Made by a program: the position numbers and the translations under genes. From Candidatus Aenigmatarchaeota archaeon (lineage in GTDB: Archaea; Aenigmatarchaeota; Aenigmatarchaeia; JACPZZ01), in contig JACQNZ010000004.1 of NCBI GenBank assembly GCA_016202815.1, positions 1 to 57,521 on the forward strand: a stretch of 57,521 nucleotides of DNA, read 5' to 3'. Numbering within the stretch: position 1 is the first letter of the stretch; each line of letters begins with the position of its first letter. Under the pieces are notes generated by a model. The model did not search any database. It was not told the origin of the DNA and saw nothing but the letters and a program-made list of their open reading frames with translations. Shown one piece after another: positions 22,738-31,410 of this stretch.

Positions 22738-25268
22738 TATCCCACAGACCCGGCCATTTCAAGCTGTATCAGCCTGTTGAATTCCAGAGCGTATTCAAGA
22801 GGTATTTCCTTTGCGAAAGGCTCGAAAAATCCCATGACCACCATGTTCAACGCGTCCTGTTCGCCCAGCCCGCGGGACATCAGGTAGAATAACATGTCTT
22901 CGCCTATCTTCCCTACCGTCGCTTCGTGGGTGATCGTTGCGGTGTCGTCGTGTATTTCATTGTACGGATAAGTGTCGGTCCTTGAGTTTTCGTCAATTAG
23001 CAAGGCGTCACAGTTGTGTGTCACAGCGTTTGATACCAAATAGGTATGATCTGTGGTTTCTATATTATAAACTAAACCTTTGTAATATTTCTGTTCTATT
23101 TTTCTTATTGGAACTAAAATAAATTTATCCAGTATCTTAGCTTGTATTTTTTCACTCAGGTTACATCTTACATCATATTTTGTATTTACATTAACTTTTC
23201 TATTCTGTATAAAATTTTGTTTGGCGTCGTAAACTTTAGTGATTCTGAAAAATATACCCAAGCGTGCTCCTAAAATTTGTATTTGTTCGGCTAATAGTTT
23301 CGAAACCGTAACAATATATATGACATTATATTTATTTGAACAATTCCTGGAAAGGGAACCATCCCCTGCTATGTAGCCTTCTAAGAAGGATTTTAAAATT
23401 TTTGGGTCTTTGTGTAGTAGTATGAAATCGGGTATTTTCTTATTCATAGCTTTATGTCCAAACCACTCTCTGAACGCCTTGGATAATATATCTGCATAAA
23501 CGGAAATTTCTACAGCTTTTTCGTTTTTTCTTTGATATTTGTACAAAGAATATCCTAAGTCTTGTATTATAACAGTCGTCTTTTCTAGTAAGGCTTTTTC
23601 TTTTGTACCTAAAGAAAATTTGACATGACCATCGTCAGTACAGCCTTCGGCAACGAAAAGTCCCATTAACCATGAAATATTTTCATTGATAGGCAGGTCT
23701 TTTCTTACTATTTTAGTTATATTTGGGTTCTTTATGAAAGGTGATAAATCCAGAACAGAAATATCTGTATTTCCGATTAATCTAGGTATTGCTACATAGT
23801 GTCCATCGGTAAAAGATTTTTTGGGTGTCAGATTTTCTGCTTTTTCCCAATGGAGTTCGTTTAAAGTGATTTTAATTGAATGTTTATGTTTATTATTTTT
23901 CATTACGCAAGGATAAACGGTTTTAGATTTAGCTACGTAAATTGGATGCTCTTTTGTGACTTCAAAAGGTAACATGCCTGTTGCTGATATTTCTATCATT
24001 TCTCCTTCAAATGGATTTGTAAAGGTTTGTTTCACCTTGTTTAATCCTGTGAGTCCAATCACTTTATCGTCAATTTTATATTCTGCGATTGGTTTATTGT
24101 CCCCTAATAATATTGTATCTGGTTTAACACATCTTATGCTTGATTTGACATTGGACGCACCCTTGCCCACGTACAGCAGCCCGCGGTATGTCGTGCGGCC
24201 GCCGCCTTTGCTCACGGATTTCGCAGTTATCCTGGAGCTTGTGTTCGGCGCCAAATGAATTGCCTTGCCTCCGGTGTCCTGATACTGGCCGTCGCCGGCG
24301 AATGCGACGGACAGGATGTCGGCGCGCGCATTGCGGCCGCGCAGGTATACGGAAGGGAATTTTGTAGTTACGCGAGATCCGATGTTTGCGTCAACCCATT
24401 CGACTGTTGCGTTTTCGTAGGCATGGGCCCGTTTTGTCACAAGGTTGTAAACGTTGTTGCTCCAGTTTTGAAGCGTTGTGTAGCGCACGTGAGAACCGGG
24501 CAGCGCGACAATCTCTACGACCGCTGCGTGAAGTGAGTCTTTGGAGTATGTCGGTGCGCTGCACCCTTCGATGTAATGTAATTTACTTCCTTTATCCACT
24601 ATGATCAATGTGCGTTCAAACTGACCGAATCGTTGTGCATTAATTCTAAAATATGCCTGCAACGGCTGTTCGACATCTACACCGGGCGGGATGTAAATGA
24701 AAGACCCGCCTGAAAACGCTGCGGAATTAAGCGCTGCGAACTTGTTGTCTTCCGGAGGGACTATCGTGCCGAAGTATTTCTTGAAAATTTCCGGATATTT
24801 ACGCAGGCCGGTGTCAGGATCCACGAATATCACGCCTTTCTCTTCGAGCGGCTTTAAAATGCTGTGATACACGTTCTCGGAATCGTACTGCGCGCCTACG
24901 CCCGCCAAAAAACTCCTTTCCGCCTGCGGTATGCCCAGCTTATCAAAAGTTTCCTTTATCTCTTTCGGGACATCTTCCCATTTAGCTTCCGATTTTTCCG
25001 TCGGTTTCATGTAGTAAGTAATTTCATCAAAATTAATCTTGCTGAAATCAGCCCCCCAAGCAGGCATTTTTTTCTTAAAAAAGACTTCAAGCGCGCGTAA
25101 TCTAAATTTATTTATCCAGCCGTTTTCGCCCTTCTCGTTTTTTATTTCCGATATTTCTCTTACTATTTTCTCTGATAAACCGGGTTCTGTTGCATGGACA
25201 TGTTTTTCCGGCATTTTGAAGCCGTATTTTTTTTCGTAATCCGCGTTTATCGACAAAGCTTCAGGCAT
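22737..25268 (-). CDS. sufB: Fe-S assembly protein SufB, interrupted by an intein
   Basis: 843-residue precursor from ATG 25268; removal of the intein (residues 380-752) leaves 470 residues, the normal SufB length. The N-extein has TYYMKPTEKSEAKWEDVP and AALNSAAFSGGSFIYIPPG; the C-extein resumes with CDALLIDENSRTDTYPYNE and ends with the SufB motif ALNMVVMGFFEPFAKEIP. SufB is the core scaffold of the SufBCD complex, and its function requires protein splicing in this organism. A longer frame to 25322 overlaps sufC and is rejected. The start lies inside the 3' end of sufC (8-base overlap). Confidence 0.95.
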   Translation of the reverse strand: MPEALSINADYEKKYGFKMPEKHVHATEPGLSEKIVREISEIKNEKGENGWINKFRLRALEVFFKKKMPAWGADFSKINFDEITYYMKPTEKSEAKWEDVPKEIKETFDKLGIPQAERSFLAGVGAQYDSENVYHSILKPLEEKGVIFVDPDTGLRKYPEIFKKYFGTIVPPEDNKFAALNSAAFSGGSFIYIPPGVDVEQPLQAYFRINAQRFGQFERTLIIVDKGSKLHYIEGCSAPTYSKDSLHAAVVEIVALPGSHVRYTTLQNWSNNVYNLVTKRAHAYENATVEWVDANIGSRVTTKFPSVYLRGRNARADILSVAFAGDGQYQDTGGKAIHLAPNTSSRITAKSVSKGGGRTTYRGLLYVGKGASNVKSSIRCVKPDTILLGDNKPIAEYKIDDKVIGLTGLNKVKQTFTNPFEGEMIEISATGMLPFEVTKEHPIYVAKSKTVYPCVMKNNKHKHSIKITLNELHWEKAENLTPKKSFTDGHYVAIPRLIGNTDISVLDLSPFIKNPNITKIVRKDLPINENISWLMGLFVAEGCTDDGHVKFSLGTKEKALLEKTTVIIQDLGYSLYKYQRKNEKAVEISVYADILSKAFREWFGHKAMNKKIPDFILLHKDPKILKSFLEGYIAGDGSLSRNCSNKYNVIYIVTVSKLLAEQIQILGARLGIFFRITKVYDAKQNFIQNRKVNVNTKYDVRCNLSEKIQAKILDKFILVPIRKIEQKYYKGLVYNIETTDHTYLVSNAVTHNCDALLIDENSRTDTYPYNEIHDDTATITHEATVGKIGEDMLFYLMSRGLGEQDALNMVVMGFFEPFAKEIPLEYALEFNRLIQLEMAGSVG
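23013..24131 (-). mobile_element. Intein in SufB with LAGLIDADG homing endonuclease
   Basis: 373 residues. Block A starts at Cys1 (CVKPDTILLGDNKPIAEY). A block-B-like TKEH is present. The two LAGLIDADG helices are WLMGLFVAEGC and LEGYIAGDGSLSR. The C-terminal blocks are VYNIETTDHTYLVSN and VTHN, with penultimate His, terminal Asn and a Cys at the +1 extein position. All splicing residues are present, so it should splice. The DNA is visibly AT-richer than the sufB exteins around it, consistent with horizontal spread. The insertion site SSIR/CDALL is in a conserved part of the SufB core. Confidence 0.93.
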
Positions 25269-26043
25269 GTTGTCCGTCCTCCAGAAATTCGCTGTAACCC
25301 GCGCTTTCCACGTAATCGGCAAGCGAGTGGCCGCCGGTTTTTACTATTTTTCCGCCTACCAGGATGTGGACGAACTGGGGCCTGATGTTTTTCAGCATCC
25401 TGTTGTAGTGCGTTATCATCAATATGCCGGACTCGTTTTGTTCGTGAATGCTGGTTATCCCCTGTGAAATCGTTTTCATCGCATCCACGTCTGTTCCTGA
25501 ATCGGTTTCATCGAGTATTACGAAGGCCGGCTGCAAAACCAGCGCCTGCAAAACTTCGCTTTTTTTCTTTTCTCCCCCAGAGAGGCCTTCGTTGAGGTAC
25601 CTTTTGGAAAAGGAGTCGTCGACCCTGAGCATGTTCATCATCTCCTTAAGCATTTTCCTGAAGTCGGCTACGGACTCCAGCTCTTTTTGCCTGTCCTTTT
25701 CTTCTGCCTGCTTTTTCACGGTCTTGTATGCGGTACGCAGGAAACTGGACAGCGGCACCCCGGAAACCTCGACGGGATGCTGGAAGGCCATGAATAGGCC
25801 GTGTTTTGCGCGCTCATTGGCGGGCATTGGAAGCATGCTTTCCCGGTTGAGAAGTATGTCGCCGCCGGTCACTTTGTATTTAGGGTGGCCCATGATCACG
25901 TTTGCGAGCGTTGATTTTCCGGAGCCATTCGGCCCCATTATGGCGTGTATTTCACCCTGCTTTATCGTGAGATCCAGACCATTCAATATGCCTTTGCCTT
26001 CTATAGAAGCGTGGAGGTTTTTGATTTCGAGCACAGAACCCAT
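25261..26043 (-). CDS. sufC: Fe-S assembly ATPase SufC
   Basis: 260-residue ABC-type ATPase of the SufBCD complex. Walker A GPNGSGKST (residues about 36-44), Q-loop AFQHPVEVSG, signature LSGGEKKKSEVLQ, Walker B AFVILDETDSG, and H-loop ITHYNR are all present and match SufC, not a transporter ATPase. It is the first gene of the SUF operon, transcribed from the region shared with the divergent HxlR-type gene. Confidence 0.96.
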   Translation of the reverse strand: MGSVLEIKNLHASIEGKGILNGLDLTIKQGEIHAIMGPNGSGKSTLANVIMGHPKYKVTGGDILLNRESMLPMPANERAKHGLFMAFQHPVEVSGVPLSSFLRTAYKTVKKQAEEKDRQKELESVADFRKMLKEMMNMLRVDDSFSKRYLNEGLSGGEKKKSEVLQALVLQPAFVILDETDSGTDVDAMKTISQGITSIHEQNESGILMITHYNRMLKNIRPQFVHILVGGKIVKTGGHSLADYVESAGYSEFLEDGQHA

Positions 26044-26137
26044 AACACCAGCGATTTCCCGATAGTATATATTCTATAGTCAATAGAGGCACAATCTATA
26101 TAAGCCTTAGACAACGCAGTTGTTTTAGCGGGTGCGA
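26044..26137. promoter_or_regulatory. Divergent suf / HxlR promoter region
   Basis: 94 bases with two TATA-like elements: TATATAAG near 26096-26103 facing the HxlR gene, and TATATACTA on the minus strand near 26062-26070 facing sufC. Between them is the inverted repeat TCTAT-AGTCA-ATAGA (26073-26087), a candidate operator for the HxlR protein. Confidence 0.6.
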
Positions 26138-26467
26138 ATGAAAAGAAAACCGTTGTCGTGCGAAGCCAACATGGCCTCCTGTCCTCTCATACCTTATTTG
26201 GAACTGGTCAGCAAGAAATGGTCTTTGCAGGTTCTGAAATCGCTTGCTGCCGGAGACAGCAGGCGTTTCAACGAAATGATCAAGTCTGTCAGGGGAATAA
26301 CGCCCAGGGTATTGTCCCAACGGTTGGCCGAGCTGGAAGAACTGGGCATAGTTTCAAAAGAAAAATTCAGGGAAGCGCCCCCGCGGGTCGAGTATTTTCT
26401 TACTGAACGGGGCAAAGAGTTGACACGATGCTACAGGCCGGGCGTTACGCACATTATCAAAAGCTGA
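26138..26467 (+). CDS. HxlR-family winged-helix regulator, candidate suf regulator
   Basis: 109 residues from ATG 26138. The HxlR pattern is plain: CPLIPYLELVSKKWSLQVL, RRFNEMIKSVRGITPRVLSQ, RLAELEELGIVSKE. Two Cys near the N-terminus (residues 8 and 15) and one near the C-terminus could sense redox state or bind a cluster. Its divergent position to the SUF operon with a palindrome between suggests it controls that operon; not proven by sequence. The TIM-barrel gene follows after 4 bases. Confidence 0.85.
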   Translation: MKRKPLSCEANMASCPLIPYLELVSKKWSLQVLKSLAAGDSRRFNEMIKSVRGITPRVLSQRLAELEELGIVSKEKFREAPPRVEYFLTERGKELTRCYRPGVTHIIKS

Positions 26468-26471
26468 TCCT

Positions 26472-27446
26472 ATGAAACTCGGGTTTGTGGCGAGCCTTGT
26501 CGACGCGGAAGAAGGTTGGATCCTGAACACCGCGAAAAAATTTTCGGAGCACACGGACCATGTTGTTTTTGAACTGCACCAGGAGCATGGCTGGCTGAAG
26601 AAAGCGGGCTTACAGGCAAAAAGGAAAAAGGCGGTTTCTAAAACGCTTAACGAATTCTGCGAGCCGGCGTTCGGTTTGCATATTCCATGGGAGCCGAAAA
26701 AGAGCTACCGCGCAATAGACAAGGGTTTCACGGACAAGCACGTTATTTCCTGGTTGCGTTTTTGCGCAGACAACGGGATAGAGTTCGCGAACATGCACAT
26801 AGAATGGGGGGACGGCGTGCCGGCTGATGAATGGAAAAACGATCCTGCTGTGCGGTCAGGGTATGTTGAGACTGCCGCCGACAACCTGGAAAACGTTTTT
26901 TCCTTTGCCGAGTCAAACGATATAAAATTGTCCCTTGAGATAATCACGTCCTGCCTGTACGTGGAAAAATACGGGAAAGAGTTCGTGCATTTTCCGGCGT
27001 TTCCTGCGGACTATTTAAAACTGCAAAAAATTTCGGGCTTTAAGTTCGGCATAAACCCGGACGTTTGTCACGCCTCGATAACCTGGTGGAACATGCGCAA
27101 TGGCATTAAAGCCGGCATTTATGACGAGGACCTTGTGTGGCAGAATATGGGAATGGAAGAATTTTTGGAAAAGATGGTCAAGGCGTCGCAGCCTATGCAC
27201 CAGATACATTTAGCGGATTTCGGCGGTTACAGAAGCACGTCGGAGCATGCCATCGCGCTTGGGACCGGGCTGCTAACAGACAATGCCATTAAAACCGTCT
27301 TGGACAGCATTGGAAAAAAGACGGCTTTGATACTCGAGATAAAGGAAGACTGGAAAACCAAGGAAAACATTAGGAAATGCGGCTATTTGCCTGAGACAAT
27401 ACGATCGTTGGAGAAACTTTCGGGGTTTGGAAAGTTATTTAAATAG
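26472..27446 (+). CDS. Xylose-isomerase-like TIM-barrel protein
   Basis: 324 residues with features of the sugar isomerase/AP-endonuclease-2 superfamily: VVFELHQEHGWL, HIPWEPKKSYRAI, a metal-ligand-like LSLEIITSC, GFKFGINPDVCHASI, and QIHLADFGGYRS, with the final ALILEIKED. Glu, Asp and His at these strand ends are the usual divalent-metal ligands. It could be a sugar epimerase/isomerase or a nuclease; the substrate cannot be told. It appears co-transcribed with the HxlR-type regulator. Confidence 0.75.
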   Translation: MKLGFVASLVDAEEGWILNTAKKFSEHTDHVVFELHQEHGWLKKAGLQAKRKKAVSKTLNEFCEPAFGLHIPWEPKKSYRAIDKGFTDKHVISWLRFCADNGIEFANMHIEWGDGVPADEWKNDPAVRSGYVETAADNLENVFSFAESNDIKLSLEIITSCLYVEKYGKEFVHFPAFPADYLKLQKISGFKFGINPDVCHASITWWNMRNGIKAGIYDEDLVWQNMGMEEFLEKMVKASQPMHQIHLADFGGYRSTSEHAIALGTGLLTDNAIKTVLDSIGKKTALILEIKEDWKTKENIRKCGYLPETIRSLEKLSGFGKLFK

Positions 27447-27533
27447 CAGCCTCGAGAGTTATAGAGCGGTAAACCAAAAATACGCCTTTGGCGAGCTTGG
27501 TCTACATAAACTCTATTATATTACAGTGGTTTG

Positions 27534-28199
27534 ATGGCTGAAAGAAGATTTGAAGAAATAGTGCGTCTGATGGACACGGACTTAGACGGATCTAAATCCC
27601 TTGAAATGGCGTTGAGGGAAATTAAAGGATTACATTTCCGCTTAAGCAGGTCTGTTATTGCTGTGGCGGGGCTGGAACCGAAGAAAAAGTTGAAGGAAAT
27701 TTCTGAAGATGACATAAAGAAAATCGAAGGCATCATACGGGATCCTATAAAATCCGGTATTCCTTTGTGGATGATAAACAGGAGAAAGGACGTGGAAACG
27801 GGTGCGGACATGCATCTGGTTTCAAACGATCTCGATTTTGCGAGAAAATCCGACATAGACAGGATGAAAAAAATAAGGACATGGAAAGGCGCGCGGCACA
27901 TACTAGGCCAGCCTGTGCGCGGGCAAAGCACGCGCTCGTCATTCCGCGTTTCCGGAATGGTGATAGGCGTTTCGAGAAAGGCTGCAAAAGCGGCCGCGGC
28001 GCCTGCACCAGCAGCGGCAGAAGCGGCAACTGCGCCAGCCGCGGCTGGAGCAAAGCCAGTTGCAGGAGCGAAACCGGCAACACCAGCAGCGGCTAAACCC
28101 GTAGCTGGAGCGAAGCCTGTAGCGGGAGCGAAACCGGCAGCGCCAGCACCGGCAGCAGCGAAACCGGCGGCAAAGCCTGCCGAAGCGAAGAAGAAGTGA
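27534..28199 (+). CDS. rps13: Ribosomal protein uS13 with long Ala/Pro/Lys tail
   Basis: 221 residues from ATG 27534 (TTG 27531 precedes it). Residues 1-145 are a standard archaeal uS13: EIKGLHFRLSRSVIAVAGLE, RTWKGARHILGQPVRGQSTR. The remaining 75 residues are a low-complexity tail with repeated KPVAGA and PAAAKPA units ending in KAEAKKK-like basic residues. Archaeal uS13 is normally about 150 residues. The tail may lie at the ribosome surface and contact RNA or protein. Head of the uS13-uS4-uS11-Rpo3 cluster. Confidence 0.94.
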   Translation: MAERRFEEIVRLMDTDLDGSKSLEMALREIKGLHFRLSRSVIAVAGLEPKKKLKEISEDDIKKIEGIIRDPIKSGIPLWMINRRKDVETGADMHLVSNDLDFARKSDIDRMKKIRTWKGARHILGQPVRGQSTRSSFRVSGMVIGVSRKAAKAAAAPAPAAAEAATAPAAAGAKPVAGAKPATPAAAKPVAGAKPVAGAKPAAPAPAAAKPAAKPAEAKKK

Positions 28200-28205
28200 T
28201 GATTT

Positions 28206-28673
28206 ATGAGAAAAATAAGATCCAAGATTAAGCCGGTCATCGACCACTGGAACGAGGAACGCATAGCGTCTGAACGGGCGTTAATGAACAAATATGGGCT
28301 GAGACGAAAAAAGGAGCTCAGGATAGCTGAAGCGATCCTGAGAGGATTCAGGAGCCAGGCCAAACAGCTTTTGACAAAGGCCGACGAGACAAGGAAAAAG
28401 GTCCTGTTCGGGAAGCTTCAATCGCTGAATATGCTCGGCGCTGACCAGACGCTTGATGATGTGCTTGCTTTATCGCTCGAAAATATCCTTGAAAGAAGGC
28501 TGCAAACCGTAGTCAACAAGAAGGGCTTTGCCAAGACCGTTAAACAGTCGCGCCAGATGATAACGCACGGCCGGGTTTACATAAGCTCACGAAAGATGAC
28601 ATTTCCCTCGTATTTGGTCAGAAAGGCGGAAGAAGATACTATCATTGTTAACGGGTTGGGTGAGGCAAAATGA
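28206..28673 (+). CDS. rps4: Ribosomal protein uS4
   Basis: 155 residues of archaeal-length uS4, an early 16S rRNA binder. The N-terminal segment [20 protein letters not shown] and the S4 RNA-binding domain ([28 protein letters not shown]) are clear. It lies 6 bases after uS13, and its stop overlaps the uS11 start (ATGA). Confidence 0.95.
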   Translation: MRKIRSKIKPVIDHWNEERIASERALMNKYGLRRKKELRIAEAILRGFRSQAKQLLTKADETRKKVLFGKLQSLNMLGADQTLDDVLALSLENILERRLQTVVNKKGFAKTVKQSRQMITHGRVYISSRKMTFPSYLVRKAEEDTIIVNGLGEAK

Positions 28674-29101
28674 TGCTTCGAAGAGGTCAGGAAAGAGGGC
28701 AAAAATTCACAGGACAAGTCGGCCGCTGGGGCATTGCCTACATATTTGCGTCGCCGAATAATACGATTATCCATGTGACTGATATCACAGGTTCGGAAAC
28801 CGTTGCACGTTTTTCAGCTGGGATGATGACGGACAAGGACCGCGAGGGCGGTTCTCCGTTTCCTGCTATGCTTGCCGCCAGAAAAGCGGCCGAAGAAACC
28901 ATGCAGAAAGGGATAGCGGGCATCCACATCAAGGTGCGCGGTCCGGGCGGCAACAAATCAAAGATGCCTGGGGCGGGTGCACAGCCTGCGATAAGGGCGT
29001 TGGCACGTGCCGGCTTGCGAATCGGAAGGATCGAGGAGATAACGCCTATCAGCCATGACGGCGTCAAGAAGAAAGGCGGGCGCAGAGGCCGCAGAGTTTA
29101 A
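28670..29101 (+). CDS. rps11: Ribosomal protein uS11
   Basis: 143 residues. Typical motifs are [52 protein letters not shown] and [19 protein letters not shown] at the basic end that touches mRNA and rRNA in the platform. The ATG at 28670 overlaps the uS4 stop; a second ATG follows directly. A hairpin terminator separates it from rpo3. Confidence 0.95.
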   Translation: MMLRRGQERGQKFTGQVGRWGIAYIFASPNNTIIHVTDITGSETVARFSAGMMTDKDREGGSPFPAMLAARKAAEETMQKGIAGIHIKVRGPGGNKSKMPGAGAQPAIRALARAGLRIGRIEEITPISHDGVKKKGGRRGRRV

Positions 29102-29110
29102 ATTAAGCTG

Positions 29111-29141
29111 AAACAGACTGATACACTATACAGTCTGTTTT
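29111..29141 (+). terminator. Hairpin between uS11 and Rpo3
   Basis: Stem AAACAGACTG/CAGTCTGTTT (10 bp) with a 10-base loop, ending in a short T-run. It may reduce read-through into rpo3. Confidence 0.5.
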
Positions 29142-29162
29142 AATCGCGTTACGAGGAGGATA

Positions 29163-29786
29163 ATGATGAAAGTTAAAATTACGGACCAGAATGAAAGCAG
29201 GATTGCGTTTACGCTGGAAGATGCGGATGTGGCATTCGCGAATGCCATGCGCAGGGTTATGATGGTTGAAGTCCCTACAATGGCTGTCGAGTTCGTCGAT
29301 TTTCACGACAACAATTCTGCTATGTATGACGAGGTCGTCGCCCATCGTTTGGGCTTAATACCCATCTCGTTTGACCCAAAGATGTACAATTTTGCAGAGG
29401 AATGCGTCTGTGAGGGCAAAGGATGCTCCCAGTGCCAGGTTTATTTTGTGCTTGACAAGAAAGGGCCATGCGTAATTTACTCGGGCGACCTGAAATCGAC
29501 TGATGAAACTGTAAAGCCCGTTGATCCGAATTTCCCGATTGTCGAACTGCTTGACGGGCAGAGCCTAAAGCTTGATGCGATCGCGCAACTGGGCAAAGGC
29601 GAGGCGCATGTGAAATGGCAAGCGGCCATCGCGGCGTACAAGTATGCGAAAAACAACGACACCAAGTTCAATTTTACGGTAGAGACTGTTTCCGGTTTGG
29701 AGCCGTCGTATATAGTCCAGAAGGCTGCGGAAGTCATTGGGAAAAAGGCCGAAGAGTTCCGCGAACAACTAAAGGAAGTAAAATAA
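29163..29786 (+). CDS. rpo3: RNA polymerase subunit Rpo3 (RpoD)
   Basis: 207 residues, the archaeal counterpart of bacterial alpha and eukaryotic Rpb3. The dimerisation domain has FANAMRRVMMVEVPTMAVEF and HRLGLIPISFDP. The inserted domain carries CVCEGKGCSQC, four Cys that can hold an Fe-S cluster as described for several archaeal Rpo3 proteins. A ribosome-binding GAGGAGG lies just before the double ATG at 29163. The eL18-uL13-uS9 genes that often follow rpo3 are not here. Confidence 0.95.
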   Translation: MMKVKITDQNESRIAFTLEDADVAFANAMRRVMMVEVPTMAVEFVDFHDNNSAMYDEVVAHRLGLIPISFDPKMYNFAEECVCEGKGCSQCQVYFVLDKKGPCVIYSGDLKSTDETVKPVDPNFPIVELLDGQSLKLDAIAQLGKGEAHVKWQAAIAAYKYAKNNDTKFNFTVETVSGLEPSYIVQKAAEVIGKKAEEFREQLKEVK

Positions 29787-29812
29787 CCGAAAAAAACAAT
29801 TTCAATTAACAG

Positions 29813-30325
29813 TCAGGGTTTATCACGGGCATCTTTTCCTAAGACACCCTTTTTCGGCTTTGGCATTGTGACTTTTAGATAAGTAGCACGATCCTCCAGT
29901 ACATTATTAGGTCTTCCGAGCCAGTCTCTGTCCACCAAACCTTCCCTGATAGCGATATAGTGCACCCTATCGTGCTTTTTATCAGCATCCGAATACGTTG
30001 AATGTTCTACGCGTGTGACATATCTATCTCCAGCTTTTTCGCGTTGTTGTTTGCTTTCCGGGCTCCCGTAAATTTTCTCTAAAAAGCCCACTACGGGCCC
30101 ATAACCAGCATCTTTCCCAGCCCCGCCGGCGTATGTGTGTTTAAACTTTCCCCGCCGGGCGGTTGGATCCAAATTGCTCACACCTTCCCTGTGCTTCACT
30201 TCCACTTTTGTCCCGGGTGGCAAGTTTTCCAGAAAACGTCTCACTTCTTCTAAACTCTCAACCTTTTTTTCTTTAAAACTGTGACCCTTTACCATAAATT
30301 CAAAGAAATTTCGCGGTATTTCCAT
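29813..30325 (-). CDS. Unknown protein, 170 residues
   Basis: Frame from ATG 30325, with AGGGA purines upstream; a TTG at 30343 is a weaker start. No family recognised. The protein is basic and soluble, with KVESLEEVRRFLENLPPGTK (a helical segment) and a Gly-rich stretch HTYAGGAGKDAGYGPVVGFL, ending in a lysine-rich tail. It is alone on the minus strand between rpo3 and the coiled-coil/HTH gene. Confidence 0.6.
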   Translation of the reverse strand: MEIPRNFFEFMVKGHSFKEKKVESLEEVRRFLENLPPGTKVEVKHREGVSNLDPTARRGKFKHTYAGGAGKDAGYGPVVGFLEKIYGSPESKQQREKAGDRYVTRVEHSTYSDADKKHDRVHYIAIREGLVDRDWLGRPNNVLEDRATYLKVTMPKPKKGVLGKDARDKP

Positions 30326-30375
30326 AAATTCCCTATCCCTCAATCTTTATTTAGCGTGCCTGAATATTAATTAAT

Positions 30376-30924
30376 ATGGCGCAGGCCGATTTGGATGCGA
30401 TTCTGAAGGAATTCCTCGATTTTGGCACTGTAAAATCCGATATCAGCGACATTTCAAACAATGTGAAGCTTATTTCGTCCAAAATCGTTGAGATTGAAAA
30501 ACAACTGGATTACCTGGCAAAGCAAGTGCTCGAGCAGAATAACAGGATAGATTCTGTAGCTCAATATATGACCGAGCAAATGGAAATATTTTCCGAGCAA
30601 ATCGGTGATAAGACTGGTATTATTCAGCCAAAAACCGAGCAACCGAGCGTTGATCAGGCGCCGAAACAGAACGAAAAGACGCCTGTGCTGCTGTCCAACG
30701 CGACCGGCCGTTACAGGGAGATCCTTTCATTGCTGATTAACGAGGGCTTTTTCACATATTCCAAGCTTGCTGACAGGCTAAGCATCTCACAGTCGCGGGT
30801 CAGGGCATACATAGCAGACCTTAAACGATACTATTCTGTTCCTATAACCTCTATACGCGACAACGAAGGCGTAAAGGTGGGCATCAGCCCGGAATTTGTC
30901 AACCAGATACTTGGCGTACGCTAA
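30376..30924 (+). CDS. Coiled-coil protein with C-terminal winged helix
   Basis: 182 residues. Residues 1-80 form a long coiled coil (heptads through KLISSKIVEIEKQLDYLAKQ), residues 80-110 a polar linker, and residues 115-160 a winged helix (EILSLLINEGFFTYSKLADR, LSISQSRVRAYIADLKR). It is probably a dimeric DNA-binding protein; targets unknown. It starts about 15 bases after an ATATTAATTAATATGG palindromic promoter-like stretch. Confidence 0.7.
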   Translation: MAQADLDAILKEFLDFGTVKSDISDISNNVKLISSKIVEIEKQLDYLAKQVLEQNNRIDSVAQYMTEQMEIFSEQIGDKTGIIQPKTEQPSVDQAPKQNEKTPVLLSNATGRYREILSLLINEGFFTYSKLADRLSISQSRVRAYIADLKRYYSVPITSIRDNEGVKVGISPEFVNQILGVR

Positions 30925-31204
30925 ACGTGCTGTGATATTGCTAATTATGCTGTAAGTTTAATAGCAGCCGTCTTTGTACTGTTCTTTGTGTGCTCGGTTG
31001 CTCGCAAATTATGCTCGCATATTGCTCGGTATTTGTATGGACACAATGCGAGCCATACCGAGCGCTCGGTTGCTTGCTCAGTCGTGTTCAGTGGGGATCG
31101 ACAATGCTGCGCTTCGTGGAAAACATGGTAGCATAACATCATACTGTACAATATAGCGTACTATACATACATTTATATACCACACAATTACATGTATATT
31201 CTAC
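30925..31204 (+). promoter_or_regulatory. Leader/promoter region of the first surface-protein operon
   Basis: 280 bases without a gene. It contains repeated GCTCGGTTGCT-type words, an inverted pair CGGTAT ... ATACCG, and a perfect palindrome ACCGAGCGCTCGGT (31057-31070). A TATA box TTTATATA at 31172-31179 lies about 25 bp before the ATG at 31205, the spacing for a leaderless transcript. The palindrome TACATGTA (31189-31196) lies between TATA and ATG, where a repressor could act. Confidence 0.6.
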
Positions 31205-31399
31205 ATGGCTTCGGATAACTACATAGCCAAAAAAATATTGAACGAGCTTAGGAAGAAACCGATGTCCGTGGCCAGGCTTTCGGCGGAATTAAAAATGCGG
31301 CGGGAATTCCTGGGCGGCTATCTGGAAGCTTTGAGAAGCGTAGGAAAATTGGAAATGATACAAGTCGGAAAGGCTAAAGTTTATAAACCCAAAAACTGA
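31205..31399 (+). CDS. Small winged-helix protein (64 residues)
   Basis: A complete short winged helix: AKKILNELRKKPMSVARLSA, helix 3 MRREFLGGYLEALRSVGKL, wing EMIQVGKAKVYKPK. It is 11 bases upstream of the 1909-residue surface protein, so the two are almost certainly co-transcribed. A similar arrangement occurs at 48159-48359. It probably regulates its own operon. Confidence 0.75.
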   Translation: MASDNYIAKKILNELRKKPMSVARLSAELKMRREFLGGYLEALRSVGKLEMIQVGKAKVYKPKN

Positions 31400-31410
31400 G
31401 GTTATTATCA

